Source: Gillisella terrae (GTDB lineage Bacteria; Pseudomonadota; Alphaproteobacteria; Rhizobiales; Rhizobiaceae). Taken from it: DNA of 64,000 nt. Both the position numbers and the translations under genes were made by a program. Shown piece after piece: positions 26,713 to 36,400 of this stretch. The first letter of the stretch is position 1. Every line of letters begins with the position of its first letter. Under the pieces are notes generated by a model, which worked only from the letters and a program-made list of their open reading frames with translations, ran no database searches and was not told where the DNA came from. The DNA lies in assembly GCF_004801395.1 (NCBI RefSeq), contig NZ_SSOA01000003.1, positions 62,001-126,000 on the forward strand. Reading direction: 5' to 3'.

Positions 26713-27678
26713 ATGGTTTCACACACGGCAGCGGGATTTCGCATTTCGGGGACGATCGTGACACTTTATCTGCCCATCGCAGAATTGTCGGTGAATATTT
26801 TCATCATCTTCGGCATGGGCGCAGCCGTTGGCTTCCTGTCTGGCATGTTTGGTGTGGGCGGTGGCTTTTTGATCACGCCGCTTTTGATTTTCTACAACAT
26901 TCCGCCCATCGTTGCCGTTGCCACGGGTGCCAATCAGGTGGTTGCCTCCTCCATTTCGGGTGCCATGAGCCATTTTCGCCGTGGCTCTCTGGATTTGAAA
27001 CTGGGCTGTGTGCTGCTGGTCGGTGGTCTGTTCGGTGCCTCGCTTGGCATGTGGCTGTTCGTGCTCTTGCGCAAGCTGGGCCAGATCGATCTGTTTATTT
27101 CGCTGATGTATGTGCTGCTGCTGGGCTCCATTGGCTCGCTGATGCTTTGGGAAAGTGTGCGGGCGCTGCGGCGTTCGGCCCGCAATGAGCCAGCACCGGC
27201 CCGCCGTCCCGGCCAGCACAATTGGGTGCACCGGCTGCCGTTTAAAATGCGCTTCAAGAAGTCGAAAATCTATCTCAGCGCCATTCCGGTGTTGGGCCTT
27301 GGTTTTTGCATTGGCGTGTTGACCCCGATGGGCATTGGTGGCGGCTTTATTCTTGTGCCAGCCATGATTTATCTTTTGCGCATTCCCACCAATGTGGTGG
27401 TCGGGACATCGCTTTTTCAAATCATTTTCGTCAGCGCCTTCACCACCATTGCCCAGGCCACAGCCAATACCTCGGTCGATATTGTTTTGGCCTTCATGCT
27501 GATGATTGCAGGGGTGATTGGTGCGCAATATGGCGTGCGGGTTGGACAAAAGCTTCGCGGCGAACAGTTGCGCGCTTTGCTTGGGTTGCTGGTTCTTGCG
27601 GTGGGGATTCGTCTGGCCATCGAGCTGGTCGTGACGCCTGCGGATGCCTATTCGATCGTGGTGGGGGCAGGGCGATGA
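26713..27678 (+). CDS. TauE/SafE family permease
   Basis: This 321-residue membrane protein has about eight helices and the duplicated family signature: FGMGAAVGFLSGMFGVGGGFLITPLLI in the first half and GIGGGFILVPAMIYLLRIPTNVVVGTSL in the second. Members export sulfite, sulfoacetate or related small organic anions. The next gene overlaps it (ATGA) and encodes a TIGR02186-type protein, a pairing that recurs in alphaproteobacteria, so the two probably act together at the membrane. Confidence 0.88.
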   Translation: MVSHTAAGFRISGTIVTLYLPIAELSVNIFIIFGMGAAVGFLSGMFGVGGGFLITPLLIFYNIPPIVAVATGANQVVASSISGAMSHFRRGSLDLKLGCVLLVGGLFGASLGMWLFVLLRKLGQIDLFISLMYVLLLGSIGSLMLWESVRALRRSARNEPAPARRPGQHNWVHRLPFKMRFKKSKIYLSAIPVLGLGFCIGVLTPMGIGGGFILVPAMIYLLRIPTNVVVGTSLFQIIFVSAFTTIAQATANTSVDIVLAFMLMIAGVIGAQYGVRVGQKLRGEQLRALLGLLVLAVGIRLAIELVVTPADAYSIVVGAGR

Positions 27679-28484
27679 TGGTCATGCGCTATGCTTCGCT
27701 TGTTGCGGCTGTCTTGCTATGTCTTGCAGGTTCGGCCCATGCCCAGATTCCATTTCTGACGCCAGACGCAACCGGCAAGGAAACGCTGGAAATTGGCACG
27801 TCCACCAATGAGATCGCCATTGCCTCCGATTTTCGCGGGGCCGACCTCACCGTGTTTGGCGCGCTGAATACAGTCGATCAATTGCTGTTGGCCATTGGTC
27901 AATATGATGTGGTTGTCACGCTGGAAGGCCCGCGCGAAAATGCAACCGTGCGCCGCAAGGAAAGGCTGCTCGGCATCTGGGTCAATCGCCAGTCCATGAC
28001 GTTTGAGAGCATGCCAACCTCCTATTCGGTGGCCAGCACCCGACCGGTTGATGAAATTGCCTCGCGCCAGATGCTGAACCAGCTGGGTATCGGCGTCGAT
28101 TACCTGCCACTTTCGCCGCTGGGCTATTTCAACGGCAATATCAATATTGGTGATTTCCGCGCCGCCTATCGCCGCTTGCAGCGCGGCAGCGGTCTGTATC
28201 AGGATGAAAATGCCGGCGTGCGGTTTGTCAGCACCAACCTGTTTCGTGCGAGCCTACGCCTGCCTGCCAATATTCCGGACGGCGTGCATGTGGTGCACGC
28301 TTATCTGTTTAAAAGCGGCGAATTTCTCACCCAAAAGGAATTGCGCCTGCGGGTGGTGAAAACCGGTCTGGAACAGGCAATTACCGACGCCGCTCACAAC
28401 CAGCCTTTTGCCTATGGTGTTTTTGCGGTGTTGATTGCCGCCATCACCGGCTGGGGTGCCAGCATGGTCTTTCGCAAGGATTGA
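27675..28484 (+). CDS. TIGR02186-type membrane-anchored protein
   Basis: This 269-residue protein has a signal peptide (ASLVAAVLLCLAGSAHA), a large extracytoplasmic beta-rich domain (ETLEIGTSTNEIAIASDFRGADLTVFGAL, then VVVTLEGPRENATVRRKER) and a C-terminal membrane helix (AYGVFAVLIAAITGWGASMVF) ending in positive charges. It matches the alphaproteobacterial family TIGR02186/Alph_Pro_TM of unknown function. It starts inside the permease stop codon, so it is translationally coupled and likely an accessory subunit. Confidence 0.83.
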   Translation: MMVMRYASLVAAVLLCLAGSAHAQIPFLTPDATGKETLEIGTSTNEIAIASDFRGADLTVFGALNTVDQLLLAIGQYDVVVTLEGPRENATVRRKERLLGIWVNRQSMTFESMPTSYSVASTRPVDEIASRQMLNQLGIGVDYLPLSPLGYFNGNINIGDFRAAYRRLQRGSGLYQDENAGVRFVSTNLFRASLRLPANIPDGVHVVHAYLFKSGEFLTQKELRLRVVKTGLEQAITDAAHNQPFAYGVFAVLIAAITGWGASMVFRKD

Positions 28485-28540
28485 CATCTGTGCAGACGGC
28501 GTAGCGGCATCATTCATGCTCCGGGGGCATCGAAGCGGAT

Positions 28541-30490
28541 TTATCCGTGCGACGATCTCAATTCCGACCCATGGTTTTCGATGACCGAGGACGGCGCATG
28601 GGCCACTCGATAGCAGTCTCGACCTTCATGCTTGGCGCTGTAGAGCGCGCTGTCGGCATCACTCATCAGGTCTTCCGGCCGATTGTTCTGGGTTGGCTCC
28701 AGCGTTGCCACACCTATGCTGACGGTGACAATGCCCTTGTCGCTTTTGGTGTGGGGTATGCGCAGGCTGCGCACCCCAGTTTGATATTGGGCTGCAAGCT
28801 CGATTGCCCCCTTGGTATCGGTGTTGGGAAGAATTAAAGCCATTTCCTCGCCCCCATAGCGGGCGGCGCAATCGGTGCTGCGTTTGGCCACGGCCTTCAG
28901 CCGCTTTGCCACTTGTCGAAGGCATTCATCACCAACCTGATGGCCATAGTGGTCGTTGAACAGCTTGAAATGATCAATATCGACCATGATCAGGCTCAGT
29001 GGCTCTTTCGAGCGCCGGGCACGGGCAAACTCTTGCGCCAATTTTTCATCAAAGGCGCGTCGATTGAACAGTCCGGTCAAGCCGTCGGTGAAGGCTGCTT
29101 TTTCCAAGGCGCGATTGGCCGTTTTCAAGATGTCTTCCGCTTCTTTTGTGCGGGTCACATCGGTGAAAACAATGATAGTACCTCCGCCGCCAACGCTGCA
29201 TGTGCGCGCTTCCAGTGTCCGGCCATCCCAAAGGTGAAGTTCGCGCGCGCCCGGCATGGGCACAGCCTGAATTGTCTGTTGTGCCATGTGCGGTGTCAGC
29301 ACTTCCTCTCCGCGGTGGCGGGATGCGGCAATGATGTCAGCCAGTTTCGCGCCCGGAACGCGGATATCGGCGGTCTTGGTGAACATCGCATGATAGCGCG
29401 CGTTGCAGTAAACTAGGGTACCGCTTCGATCAAACATCACCAGCCCATCGGCCATGTTGGCCAGGGCATCTGAGAATTGTTGCTGGCTGATGGCCAGTTT
29501 TTTCTCCAGCTCTTTTTCGGCGGTGATGTCGCGATTGTGGGTCACAAGACCAATCACCTCGCCGGTGGCATGGTCGAATATCGGATTTTTCAGCGTTGAA
29601 AACCATCCAGTTCCCCCATCCGGTCGCTCATAGCGTTGCTCGATATGGGCAGGTTTGCCTGTTTCCAGCACGGCTTGTTCATCTGCCCAATAGCGTGCTG
29701 CGAGTTCGGGGGGGTGAAAATCAGCATCCGTCTTGCCAATCAACTCATCCGGCGAAGCGACATTGAGAGCTCGGGCCGTGGCCGGATTGGCAATGATAAA
29801 GCGACCGCTGCGATCCTTGGCATTGAGGCTTTCCGGCAAGGTTTCGGCAATGAGGCGATAGAATTTCGCCTTTTCTATCTTTTCGCGCAGACGCAGTTCG
29901 GCGCGGACAAGACAGGTGGCGAACAAAACGGCAAAGAAAATCAACGGTATCAGCAGCGAGAGCCACTCAACGGTGTTGGTGCGGACCTCCGCAGGCAAGA
30001 CAAAAATTGCAAACTGCGGCAAGGTGGCTACACCAGCACTGAACACAATGATGCGGCGCGTGCTGAGAATGGCCCTTTCGTCATTCCAGCTCACACATAT
30101 GCCAATGACGGCTGCGGACATAATGGTAATGGTGCCCGCGCCAGCCCCCACGCCGCCCACAGAGATGCGATAGATGATGGCCATGGTTGCCCCGATCAGG
30201 GTCGAGACCGGCCCGCCAATCAGACCTGACAGGGCGATCGATACCGTTCGAAGGTCGGTGAAGACGCCAGGCGCAATGTTGATGGGAAATAACATAGCCG
30301 AGATGGAGGCAAAGCCGGCGACAATACCAAGGCCAACGGGGCGCAGGGAGGGGTATGACTGCTCAAGCAAGGCATCAACCCGGCTCCAGACGGTGGTGAA
30401 CAACACGGCCAAAGCGACGTTGACCAAAATCAGTGTGGCAATTCCACCCATGCGTCTGCATGCTCCTACAACAAAGCGCCTGCTGATCAT
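28541..30490 (-). CDS. Membrane PAS-GGDEF diguanylate cyclase
   Basis: This 649-residue protein makes c-di-GMP. Residues 1-205 form about six membrane helices of the 5TM-5TMR_LYT sensor type (FTDLRTVSIALSGLIGGPVSTLIGA). Two PAS domains follow (about 225-345, ETLPESLNAKDRSGRFIIAN; about 350-465, ALANMADGLVMFDRSGTLVY). The GGDEF domain has the active motif GGEEM near residue 545, preceded by DIDHFKLFNDHYGHQVGDECL. No classical RxxD inhibitory site was checked in detail. There is no EAL domain. The ATG at 30490 has GGTGA eight bases upstream. Confidence 0.9.
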   Translation of the reverse strand: MISRRFVVGACRRMGGIATLILVNVALAVLFTTVWSRVDALLEQSYPSLRPVGLGIVAGFASISAMLFPINIAPGVFTDLRTVSIALSGLIGGPVSTLIGATMAIIYRISVGGVGAGAGTITIMSAAVIGICVSWNDERAILSTRRIIVFSAGVATLPQFAIFVLPAEVRTNTVEWLSLLIPLIFFAVLFATCLVRAELRLREKIEKAKFYRLIAETLPESLNAKDRSGRFIIANPATARALNVASPDELIGKTDADFHPPELAARYWADEQAVLETGKPAHIEQRYERPDGGTGWFSTLKNPIFDHATGEVIGLVTHNRDITAEKELEKKLAISQQQFSDALANMADGLVMFDRSGTLVYCNARYHAMFTKTADIRVPGAKLADIIAASRHRGEEVLTPHMAQQTIQAVPMPGARELHLWDGRTLEARTCSVGGGGTIIVFTDVTRTKEAEDILKTANRALEKAAFTDGLTGLFNRRAFDEKLAQEFARARRSKEPLSLIMVDIDHFKLFNDHYGHQVGDECLRQVAKRLKAVAKRSTDCAARYGGEEMALILPNTDTKGAIELAAQYQTGVRSLRIPHTKSDKGIVTVSIGVATLEPTQNNRPEDLMSDADSALYSAKHEGRDCYRVAHAPSSVIENHGSELRSSHG

Positions 30491-30793
30491 TTCAATTTGA
30501 TCACCAAGCGCTATTGTATGAAATATAAGTTAATCTTAACTTTCGAATTTCATCAAGCTACGCACTCTCTACAGCGCATTGCGCTTTATATGGTGCAAAG
30601 AGGGGCTGTAACGCTCTCAATCTGCTGCATAATTCCTTAAATCCATTCCGATTGAGGGAATGAGGCAGTCCTGTAAAAAAGAAGGAGCCTCTTGAGGTGC
30701 CGCTGGCTTGCGTTTACTGCCGATAAGGCAGTTAAAGCAGAGTGGGGCAAGAACGTGACAGCAGCAAAATACAAATCAGGCCTTCGAAAAGCC
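30491..30793. other. Gene-free interval with a RIME-like repeat
   Basis: These 303 bases separate the divergent cyclase and YitT genes. They hold a complete RIME-like element and the promoters of both genes; an open frame upstream of the YitT ATG at 30794 overlaps the element's edge and I do not count it. Confidence 0.55.
30569..30670 (+). repeat. RIME-like element (A then B)
   Basis: Half A is CTACAGCGCATTGCGCTTTATATGGTGCAAAGAGGGGCTGT (decayed symmetry). Half B is CTGCATAATTCCTTAAATC, CATTCC, GATTGAGGGAATGAGGCAG. The linker AACGCTCTCAAT matches other copies. Confidence 0.75.
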
Positions 30794-31399
30794 ATGGCAT
30801 CGACAGCAGAGCAGCACTCGCTGCTGGAGGATGTGCAAGGCGTGCTGGCAGGTAGCCTTTTGGCATCACTCGGGGTGGTGCTGTTGTCCAGCGCCAAGCT
30901 TTTGTCGGGTGGCACCGCAGGTGTTGCTTTCCTTGCGCATTATTTGACGCATATCGGCTTTGGGCCAATTTTCTTCGTTATCAACCTGCCGTTTTATTAT
31001 TTTGCCTTTCGGCGCATGGGGTGGGCATTTACGCTCAAAACATTCGTCGCCGTTTTGCTGACATCGGTGTTCAGCGCGGTCCTGCCGCATTTTATTGCCT
31101 TTTCAACGCTCGATCCTTTGGTGGCGGCGATTTTGGGTGGTTTGCTGATTGGCTCTGGCATGCTGGCCCTGTTTCGCCATAAAGCAAGCCTTGGCGGGTT
31201 CGGAATTCTGGCGCTTTATTTGCAAGATCGCTTTGGCTGGCGGGCCGGGCTGGTTCAGCTCTGCTTCGATGGCGTGGTGCTGATCAGCTCGTTTTTTGTC
31301 GCCTCCCTTGGCACAATCGCCGTGTCTGTGGCGGGAGCGGTGGTTTTGAACCTTGTTTTGGCTATCAACCACCGCAGAGATCGCTATATCGCGGTCTAA
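30794..31399 (+). CDS. YitT family membrane protein (copy 2)
   Basis: This 201-residue membrane protein is similar over its whole length to the product of 14965-15603. Both share LEDVQG/AEDVQG at the N-terminus, the INLPFYYFAFRRMGWAFTLKTF / FNMPFYILSMKRVGWDFTLKTF block, HKASLGGFGILALYLQDRFGW and the ending AINHRRDRYIAV. Function unknown as for the family. The start is uncertain: the frame is open from 30692, but copy 1 supports a start near MASTAEQHS. Confidence 0.8.
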   Translation: MASTAEQHSLLEDVQGVLAGSLLASLGVVLLSSAKLLSGGTAGVAFLAHYLTHIGFGPIFFVINLPFYYFAFRRMGWAFTLKTFVAVLLTSVFSAVLPHFIAFSTLDPLVAAILGGLLIGSGMLALFRHKASLGGFGILALYLQDRFGWRAGLVQLCFDGVVLISSFFVASLGTIAVSVAGAVVLNLVLAINHRRDRYIAV

Positions 31400-31400
31400 A

Positions 31401-31445
31401 GCATGTCGCGTTTTATTGTCCTCAATAAAACGATAACGTACATGC
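31401..31445 (+). terminator. Hairpin after the second YitT gene
   Basis: GCATGT and ACATGC form an outer stem around the perfect inner stem CGTTTTATTG-TCCT-CAATAAAACG (31409-31432). It begins one base after the YitT stop. It looks like a rhizobial intergenic mosaic repeat and may stop transcription. Confidence 0.55.
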
Positions 31446-31458
31446 GAAAAAGAAAGAG

Positions 31459-31503
31459 CTAAAGCCCGTCGCAGTGAATCCTATTCACTGCGACGGGCTT
31501 TAG
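31459..31503. repeat. Perfect 21-bp stem-loop
   Basis: 31459-31479 is the exact reverse complement of 31483-31503 (core AAAGCCCGTCGCAGTGAAT), with only CCT as a loop. It lies between the convergent YitT and BASS genes and would terminate or stabilise either transcript. A GGGAAAAGTGG..CCGGTTTTCCC repeat follows at about 31512-31540. Confidence 0.8.
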
Positions 31504-31609
31504 AGTTTGTCAGGGAAAAGTGGTCACCGGTTTTCCCTAAAAGGCAAACGAAAACAAAAGAATCGAGAGTTTGTCTGGTTCAATCTGAACCTGACAGACT
31601 CCAATGGGG

Positions 31610-32539
31610 CTATTTCTCTGTCCGGCGTGAGAAATAATTGGCCAAAATAGCACCGGAAATATTGTGCCAGACGCTGAAAATCGCGCTGGGCACGGCAGCC
31701 ACGGGCGAGAAATAGGCGTTGGCAAGAGCGGCCCCAAGGCCACTGTTTTGCATGCCCACTTCAATGGCAATGGCTTTGCGCTTGGTCAGGTTCAGCCCCA
31801 ACGCCTTGGCGGCAAAAAAGCCGAGCAGATAGCCAAGGCCGTTGTGCAGAACCACCACGGCAAAGATCATCAGACCGGATTGGGCAATGGCGGCCTTGCT
31901 GGCTCCCACAACGGCAGCCACAATCAGCACAATGCCGATGACGCTGACCAGCGGCAGAACAGGAACGGCGGCGCGCACCATCTTTGGTAACAGTTTTTGC
32001 GCAAGAAAACCCAAAGCCAGCGGGGCCAGCACGATTTTGACAATGCTGATGAACATCGCCCAGGCATCCACCGGCAGGAACTGGCTGGCCAGCAGCCAGA
32101 CCAGAAACGGCGTGACCAAGGGGGCGGCAAGCGTCGTCACACTGGTGCAGGCAACCGAGAGCGCCACATCGCCCTTGCTGAGATAGGTCATGACATTGGA
32201 CGATGTGCCGCCCGGGCAGCAACCCACCAGAATGACGCCCGCTGCCACTTCTGGCGGCATGGGAATGACATGGGTGAGCAGCACGGCCAGCAAAGGCATG
32301 ATCAGGAACTGGCAGATGACACCGATCGTGACCTCAAGCGGGCGGCGCGCCACCTCTTTGAAGTCATCAACCGACAGGGTAAGTCCCATGCCAAACATGA
32401 TAATGGCCAAAAGCGTTACAATCCAGGGTGCAATCTGCTTGGCCTGATCTGGAAATAAAAATCCAAGAACAGCGCAGACAATGACCCAAAAGGCAAAGGT
32501 TTTGCCAACGAATGTGGAAAAAGCGGCAAGTGCTTTCAC
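31610..32539 (-). CDS. Bile acid:sodium symporter (BASS) family transporter
   Basis: This 309-residue protein has about ten helices. Family motifs include WIVTLLAIIMFGMGLTLSVDDFKEV, VILVGCCPGGTSSNVMTYLSKGDVALSVACTSVTT (sodium-binding crossover) and EVGMQNSGLGAALANAYF. Bacterial members carry pantoate, keto acids or other organic anions rather than bile acids. Translation seems to start at a GTG (32539), with the strong site GAGGAGGT four to five bases upstream on the minus strand. Substrate unknown. Confidence 0.88.
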   Translation of the reverse strand: MKALAAFSTFVGKTFAFWVIVCAVLGFLFPDQAKQIAPWIVTLLAIIMFGMGLTLSVDDFKEVARRPLEVTIGVICQFLIMPLLAVLLTHVIPMPPEVAAGVILVGCCPGGTSSNVMTYLSKGDVALSVACTSVTTLAAPLVTPFLVWLLASQFLPVDAWAMFISIVKIVLAPLALGFLAQKLLPKMVRAAVPVLPLVSVIGIVLIVAAVVGASKAAIAQSGLMIFAVVVLHNGLGYLLGFFAAKALGLNLTKRKAIAIEVGMQNSGLGAALANAYFSPVAAVPSAIFSVWHNISGAILANYFSRRTEK

Positions 32540-32714
32540 AATGACCTCCTCAAGAATAAATTGAGGCCGTCTTTAGAACCGATCACACCTAAGTCAAGCC
32601 ATGGACCGGGCAGATGTGTCGTGTCGAAGAACATGGTATGAGAATTGCGATGCGGCAAGCCGATGGCGTAACCCATGCCATTTTAGCCAGATATGCTCAA
32701 GAAAGAGACAGAGA

Positions 32715-33485
32715 ATGACGTTTTTTCGCTCCAGTTTGGTCTTCGCCCTGTTGCTAGGTGCGCCGCTTGCTCAGGCCGCTGATGGTACGCTTGCGACAAT
32801 CAAGAAAGCGGGGGTGATCCGCATCGGCACGACCGGCGACTATAAGCCTTTCAGCTATAAAGATGCTGATGGCGTGCTGGAAGGTGCTGACATTGCGATG
32901 GGCAAAGAGCTTGCCACCGATCTGGGTGTGAAGCCCGAATTTGTCGCCACCACATGGAAAACCATGCTGGAAGACTTCAAGGCCGATAAATTCGACATGG
33001 TGCTGGGCGGCATCACCGTCAATCCGGCACGCGCCGAAGTGGGCGATTTTTCGGTGCCCAACGTTAAAGATGGCAAACGGCCAATCGTGCGCTGCGAAGA
33101 CAAGGACAAATTCACCAAGCTGGAGGCCATTGATATGCCGTCTGTGCGGGTGATCGTTAATCCCGGCGGCACCAATGACAAGTTTGCCCATGAGCACTTC
33201 ACCAAGGCCGCCATCGAAGTCTTTCCAGACAACAAGGTCATTTTCGACCAGATCGCGGCCAACAAGGCTGATGTGATGGTGACCGATGGCGTCGAAGTGG
33301 ATCTTCAATCCAAGCTGCACTCCGGCGTGCTGTGCCCTGCCGCGGTCAAAGAGCCTTTCACCCATTTCGAAAATGCCTATCTTTTGCAAAAAGATCCGGC
33401 TTTCAAAGCGGCGGTCGATGGTTTCATGACCAAAGCTTTGGCAAATGGCGATTGGAAAGCCAAGCTGGATGCCGCGATGAAGTAA
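32715..33485 (+). CDS. PheC-like periplasmic protein (cyclohexadienyl dehydratase / binding protein)
   Basis: This 256-residue protein has a signal peptide (SSLVFALLLGAPLAQAAD) and a binding-protein fold. Several blocks resemble Pseudomonas PheC, a periplasmic cyclohexadienyl (prephenate/arogenate) dehydratase that evolved from this fold: TGDYKPFSYKD, FDMVLGGITVNPARAEVGDFS, IVNPGGTNDKFAHEH, TDGVEVDLQSKLHSGVLC. It could therefore make phenylpyruvate or phenylalanine in the periplasm, or simply bind a ligand. There are no transporter genes beside it; seven bases after its stop ends the convergent transporter-kinase gene. The start has AGACAGAG upstream. Confidence 0.75.
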   Translation: MTFFRSSLVFALLLGAPLAQAADGTLATIKKAGVIRIGTTGDYKPFSYKDADGVLEGADIAMGKELATDLGVKPEFVATTWKTMLEDFKADKFDMVLGGITVNPARAEVGDFSVPNVKDGKRPIVRCEDKDKFTKLEAIDMPSVRVIVNPGGTNDKFAHEHFTKAAIEVFPDNKVIFDQIAANKADVMVTDGVEVDLQSKLHSGVLCPAAVKEPFTHFENAYLLQKDPAFKAAVDGFMTKALANGDWKAKLDAAMK

Positions 33486-33492
33486 GCCTTTT

Positions 33493-36400
33493 TCACTCGG
33501 CAGCGCTGCGGCGCATTGATGAGGCTTGAGTCACAAAGGCTCGGAGCGCTGCTGGCTTCACCGGCTTATGCTGCACGATAATGGACTGGCGCTCCGCCTC
33601 ATTGCGCACGTCCATGGTGCGGTCCGCGGTGATAAGAAGGCCGGGGAGTGACTGATGATACAGCGCGCGCAGGCGCAAAATTGCGCCTATGCCGCTGCCA
33701 TCGCCGAGATGATAATCGGCAATAATCACATCGGGCGGCGTTGGATGGGCTTTGAACACATCATCAAGCTCTTGTACCGATCCAGCGCTGATGACCGAGC
33801 AGCCCCAACCGCTGAGAAGCAATCGCATGCCTTCCAGAATATCAGGCTCATTATCGATGCACAGCACCCGCACACCGTTGAGCAGTGAGGGCGCTGGCGT
33901 TGCGGCTGTTTGTTTCTGTGCGCTTTGCAGCGGCACAGCATCGGCCTTGGCCAAGGGCATCGTGACCCGAAAACTGGTGCCGCGCTCGGGCTGGGATTCC
34001 AGCTCCACCGGATGTTTGAGAACGCGGGCGATACGATCGACAATCGACAGGCCCAGACCCAGACCGGAAGCATTTTTCATGCCTTCATCCAATCGGGCAA
34101 ACTCTTTGAACACGGTGCGAAATTTGGAGGATGGAATGCCGATGCCGGAATCGGTCACCTGAATAACCGCCTGATCGCCGCGTTTGCGCACCCCCACCAG
34201 AACCTTGCCCGATGGTGTGTATTTGATGGCATTCGACACCAGATTTTGCACCAGACGCCGCAGCAGGTTGGGATCAGACCGCACAGAGAGATTGGTGGGC
34301 ATGATCACCAGTTTGAGGCTTTTCTCCCGCGCCATCGGCTCGAAATCGGTGCGGATACGCTCGAGAAGGTCGTGCAGGGCAACTGATGAAAAGCGCGGTT
34401 TCATGGCACCGGTGTCCAGCCGGGAGAGATCCAGAACGGCACCCAAAATCAATTCGACAGACTCCAGCGCAGAATCAATGTTTCGGGCCAAAACTGCCTC
34501 ATCCGATGGTCCAATGCGCTCGACCAGAGCCGATGAATAGAGCCTCGCGGCATTGAGCGGCTGCAAAATATCGTGGCCGGCAGCGGCAAAAAAGCGGGTT
34601 TTGCCAATATTGGCCTCATCCGCACTGGCGCGGGCCTCAGCCAAGGCTTTGTTGACGCGGGTCAGTTCGGCGGTGCGGGCAATCACGCGCTGCTCCAGCG
34701 TTTCATTGGCCTGTTTCAAGGCGCGATCTGCGGCCACCTGTTGGCTGATATCGGTAAAGGTCGCCACCAGTCCTTTGTCTGGCATGGCATTGCATCGCAC
34801 CTCGACAATGCGCTCACCATTGGCCAGAACCAGTTGAAATGGTGCATCCAGATGATGAAAATTGGCCAGCACATTGGCTTCCTGCCCCGGTGCAATATCA
34901 CCACGCGCCCGCAATTGCTCAACAATATCATGTAAAGGCACGCCAACCTGCCCCATCTCGTCGGGCAGATCCAGCAGATGGCGAAACCGTCGGTTCCAGA
35001 TGGTCAATCGACCGGATGTGTCAAACACCGCAATGCCCTGATCCATCTGGGAAAGCGCTGTTTGCAGCATGTCCTGGTTATAATGCAGCGCTTCGCTGGC
35101 CTGATCCAGCAGCCAGGCGGTGTCGGCCGAGGTATCCTCCACCTTTTGCAAAATCAGCGACAGCACCAGCCGGGCCGAGGCCGAGCCAATGGCGCTGCCC
35201 AGCAATTGCTCGGTAAAATGGATAAAGGCCATATCGGCGGGGGCGTGATCTTCCAAACGCCGTCCCGCCGTGCGCTCATAGCTTTTGAGCGAGCGTTCCA
35301 TGCGCTCCTGCCCAAGGTAGCGGGCAATGGCTGTTTTTAAATCACCCGTGCTGACCCGCGTTTTCCAGCCGCGCGTCGCAAACTGAGAGCGTAAGTGACC
35401 ACGCACAAAAATGCCGGATTGAATGCGCTCAACCGGCTTTGGATTGCGGCTGAGGCTGCCCAAAACGAAAGCAACCGTATTGATCAGCAGGCTGAGAATG
35501 GTTGCGTTCAAAAGCAGATCAGGATTGGAGCCGGAAAAGGCGCTCACGCCGGGAAACAGGAAGGATAAAATCTGCGGAGCCAGATCCTTATGGGCATCCA
35601 GCCCGAAGCTTGGCAGCAGCAGCATGTAAATCCAGGCCAGAAAGCCAAGGGTCAGACCTAAAATTGCCCCACGGGCATTGGCGCGTCGCCAGATCAGCCC
35701 ACCCAGCAGGGGAGGTGCAATCTGGGCAATGGCCGCAAAGGCCAAAAGGCCAATGGAGGAAAGGCCGCGGTCATCATTGGCAAGCCGATAATAGGCATAG
35801 CCCAGCAGCAACACAGTCAGGATCGCCAGGCGCCTTATGATCAGCAGGATCTTGGCGAGGCTTTGCGAGGCACTATAGCGGTGGTTGAAGCCCCTGCGCA
35901 GCAGGATGGGCATGACAATATCGTTGGAAATCATAATGGCCAGTGCCACTGTTTCCACAATCACCATGGCGGTGGCGGCAGAAAAGCCGCCAAGAAAGGT
36001 GATGAGCGAAACCACCGGCAAGCCGTGGGACAGCGGCAGCGAGAGCACATAAAGATCGGCATTGCCTGCACCATTGAAAGCCAGAAGGCCACCAATGGCA
36101 GCGGGAAGCACAAACAGATTGATGGCAATCAGATAGGCTGGCAAAAGAAAGCGCGCCGCTTTCAGGTCGCGGGGGGTGCGATTTTCCACCACGGTGACAT
36201 GAAACTGACGCGGCAACATCAAAATCGCAAAGCCGGACAAGGCAATCAGCAAAATCCAGCGGCTGATGGGCGTTTCATGGGTGAGGGCCGCCATCACCTG
36301 CGGGCTTTGGGTGGCTGTACGCCACAGATCCAGCGGTCCATCGAACAGGAAGAAAACCACCGTGATGCCGAGGGTCAGAAAGGCCAAAAGCTTGACGACG

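Noticed and set aside
29636..30229. Long plus-strand open frame inside the diguanylate cyclase
   Set aside because: It is the antisense shadow of a PAS and membrane region, with no family match.
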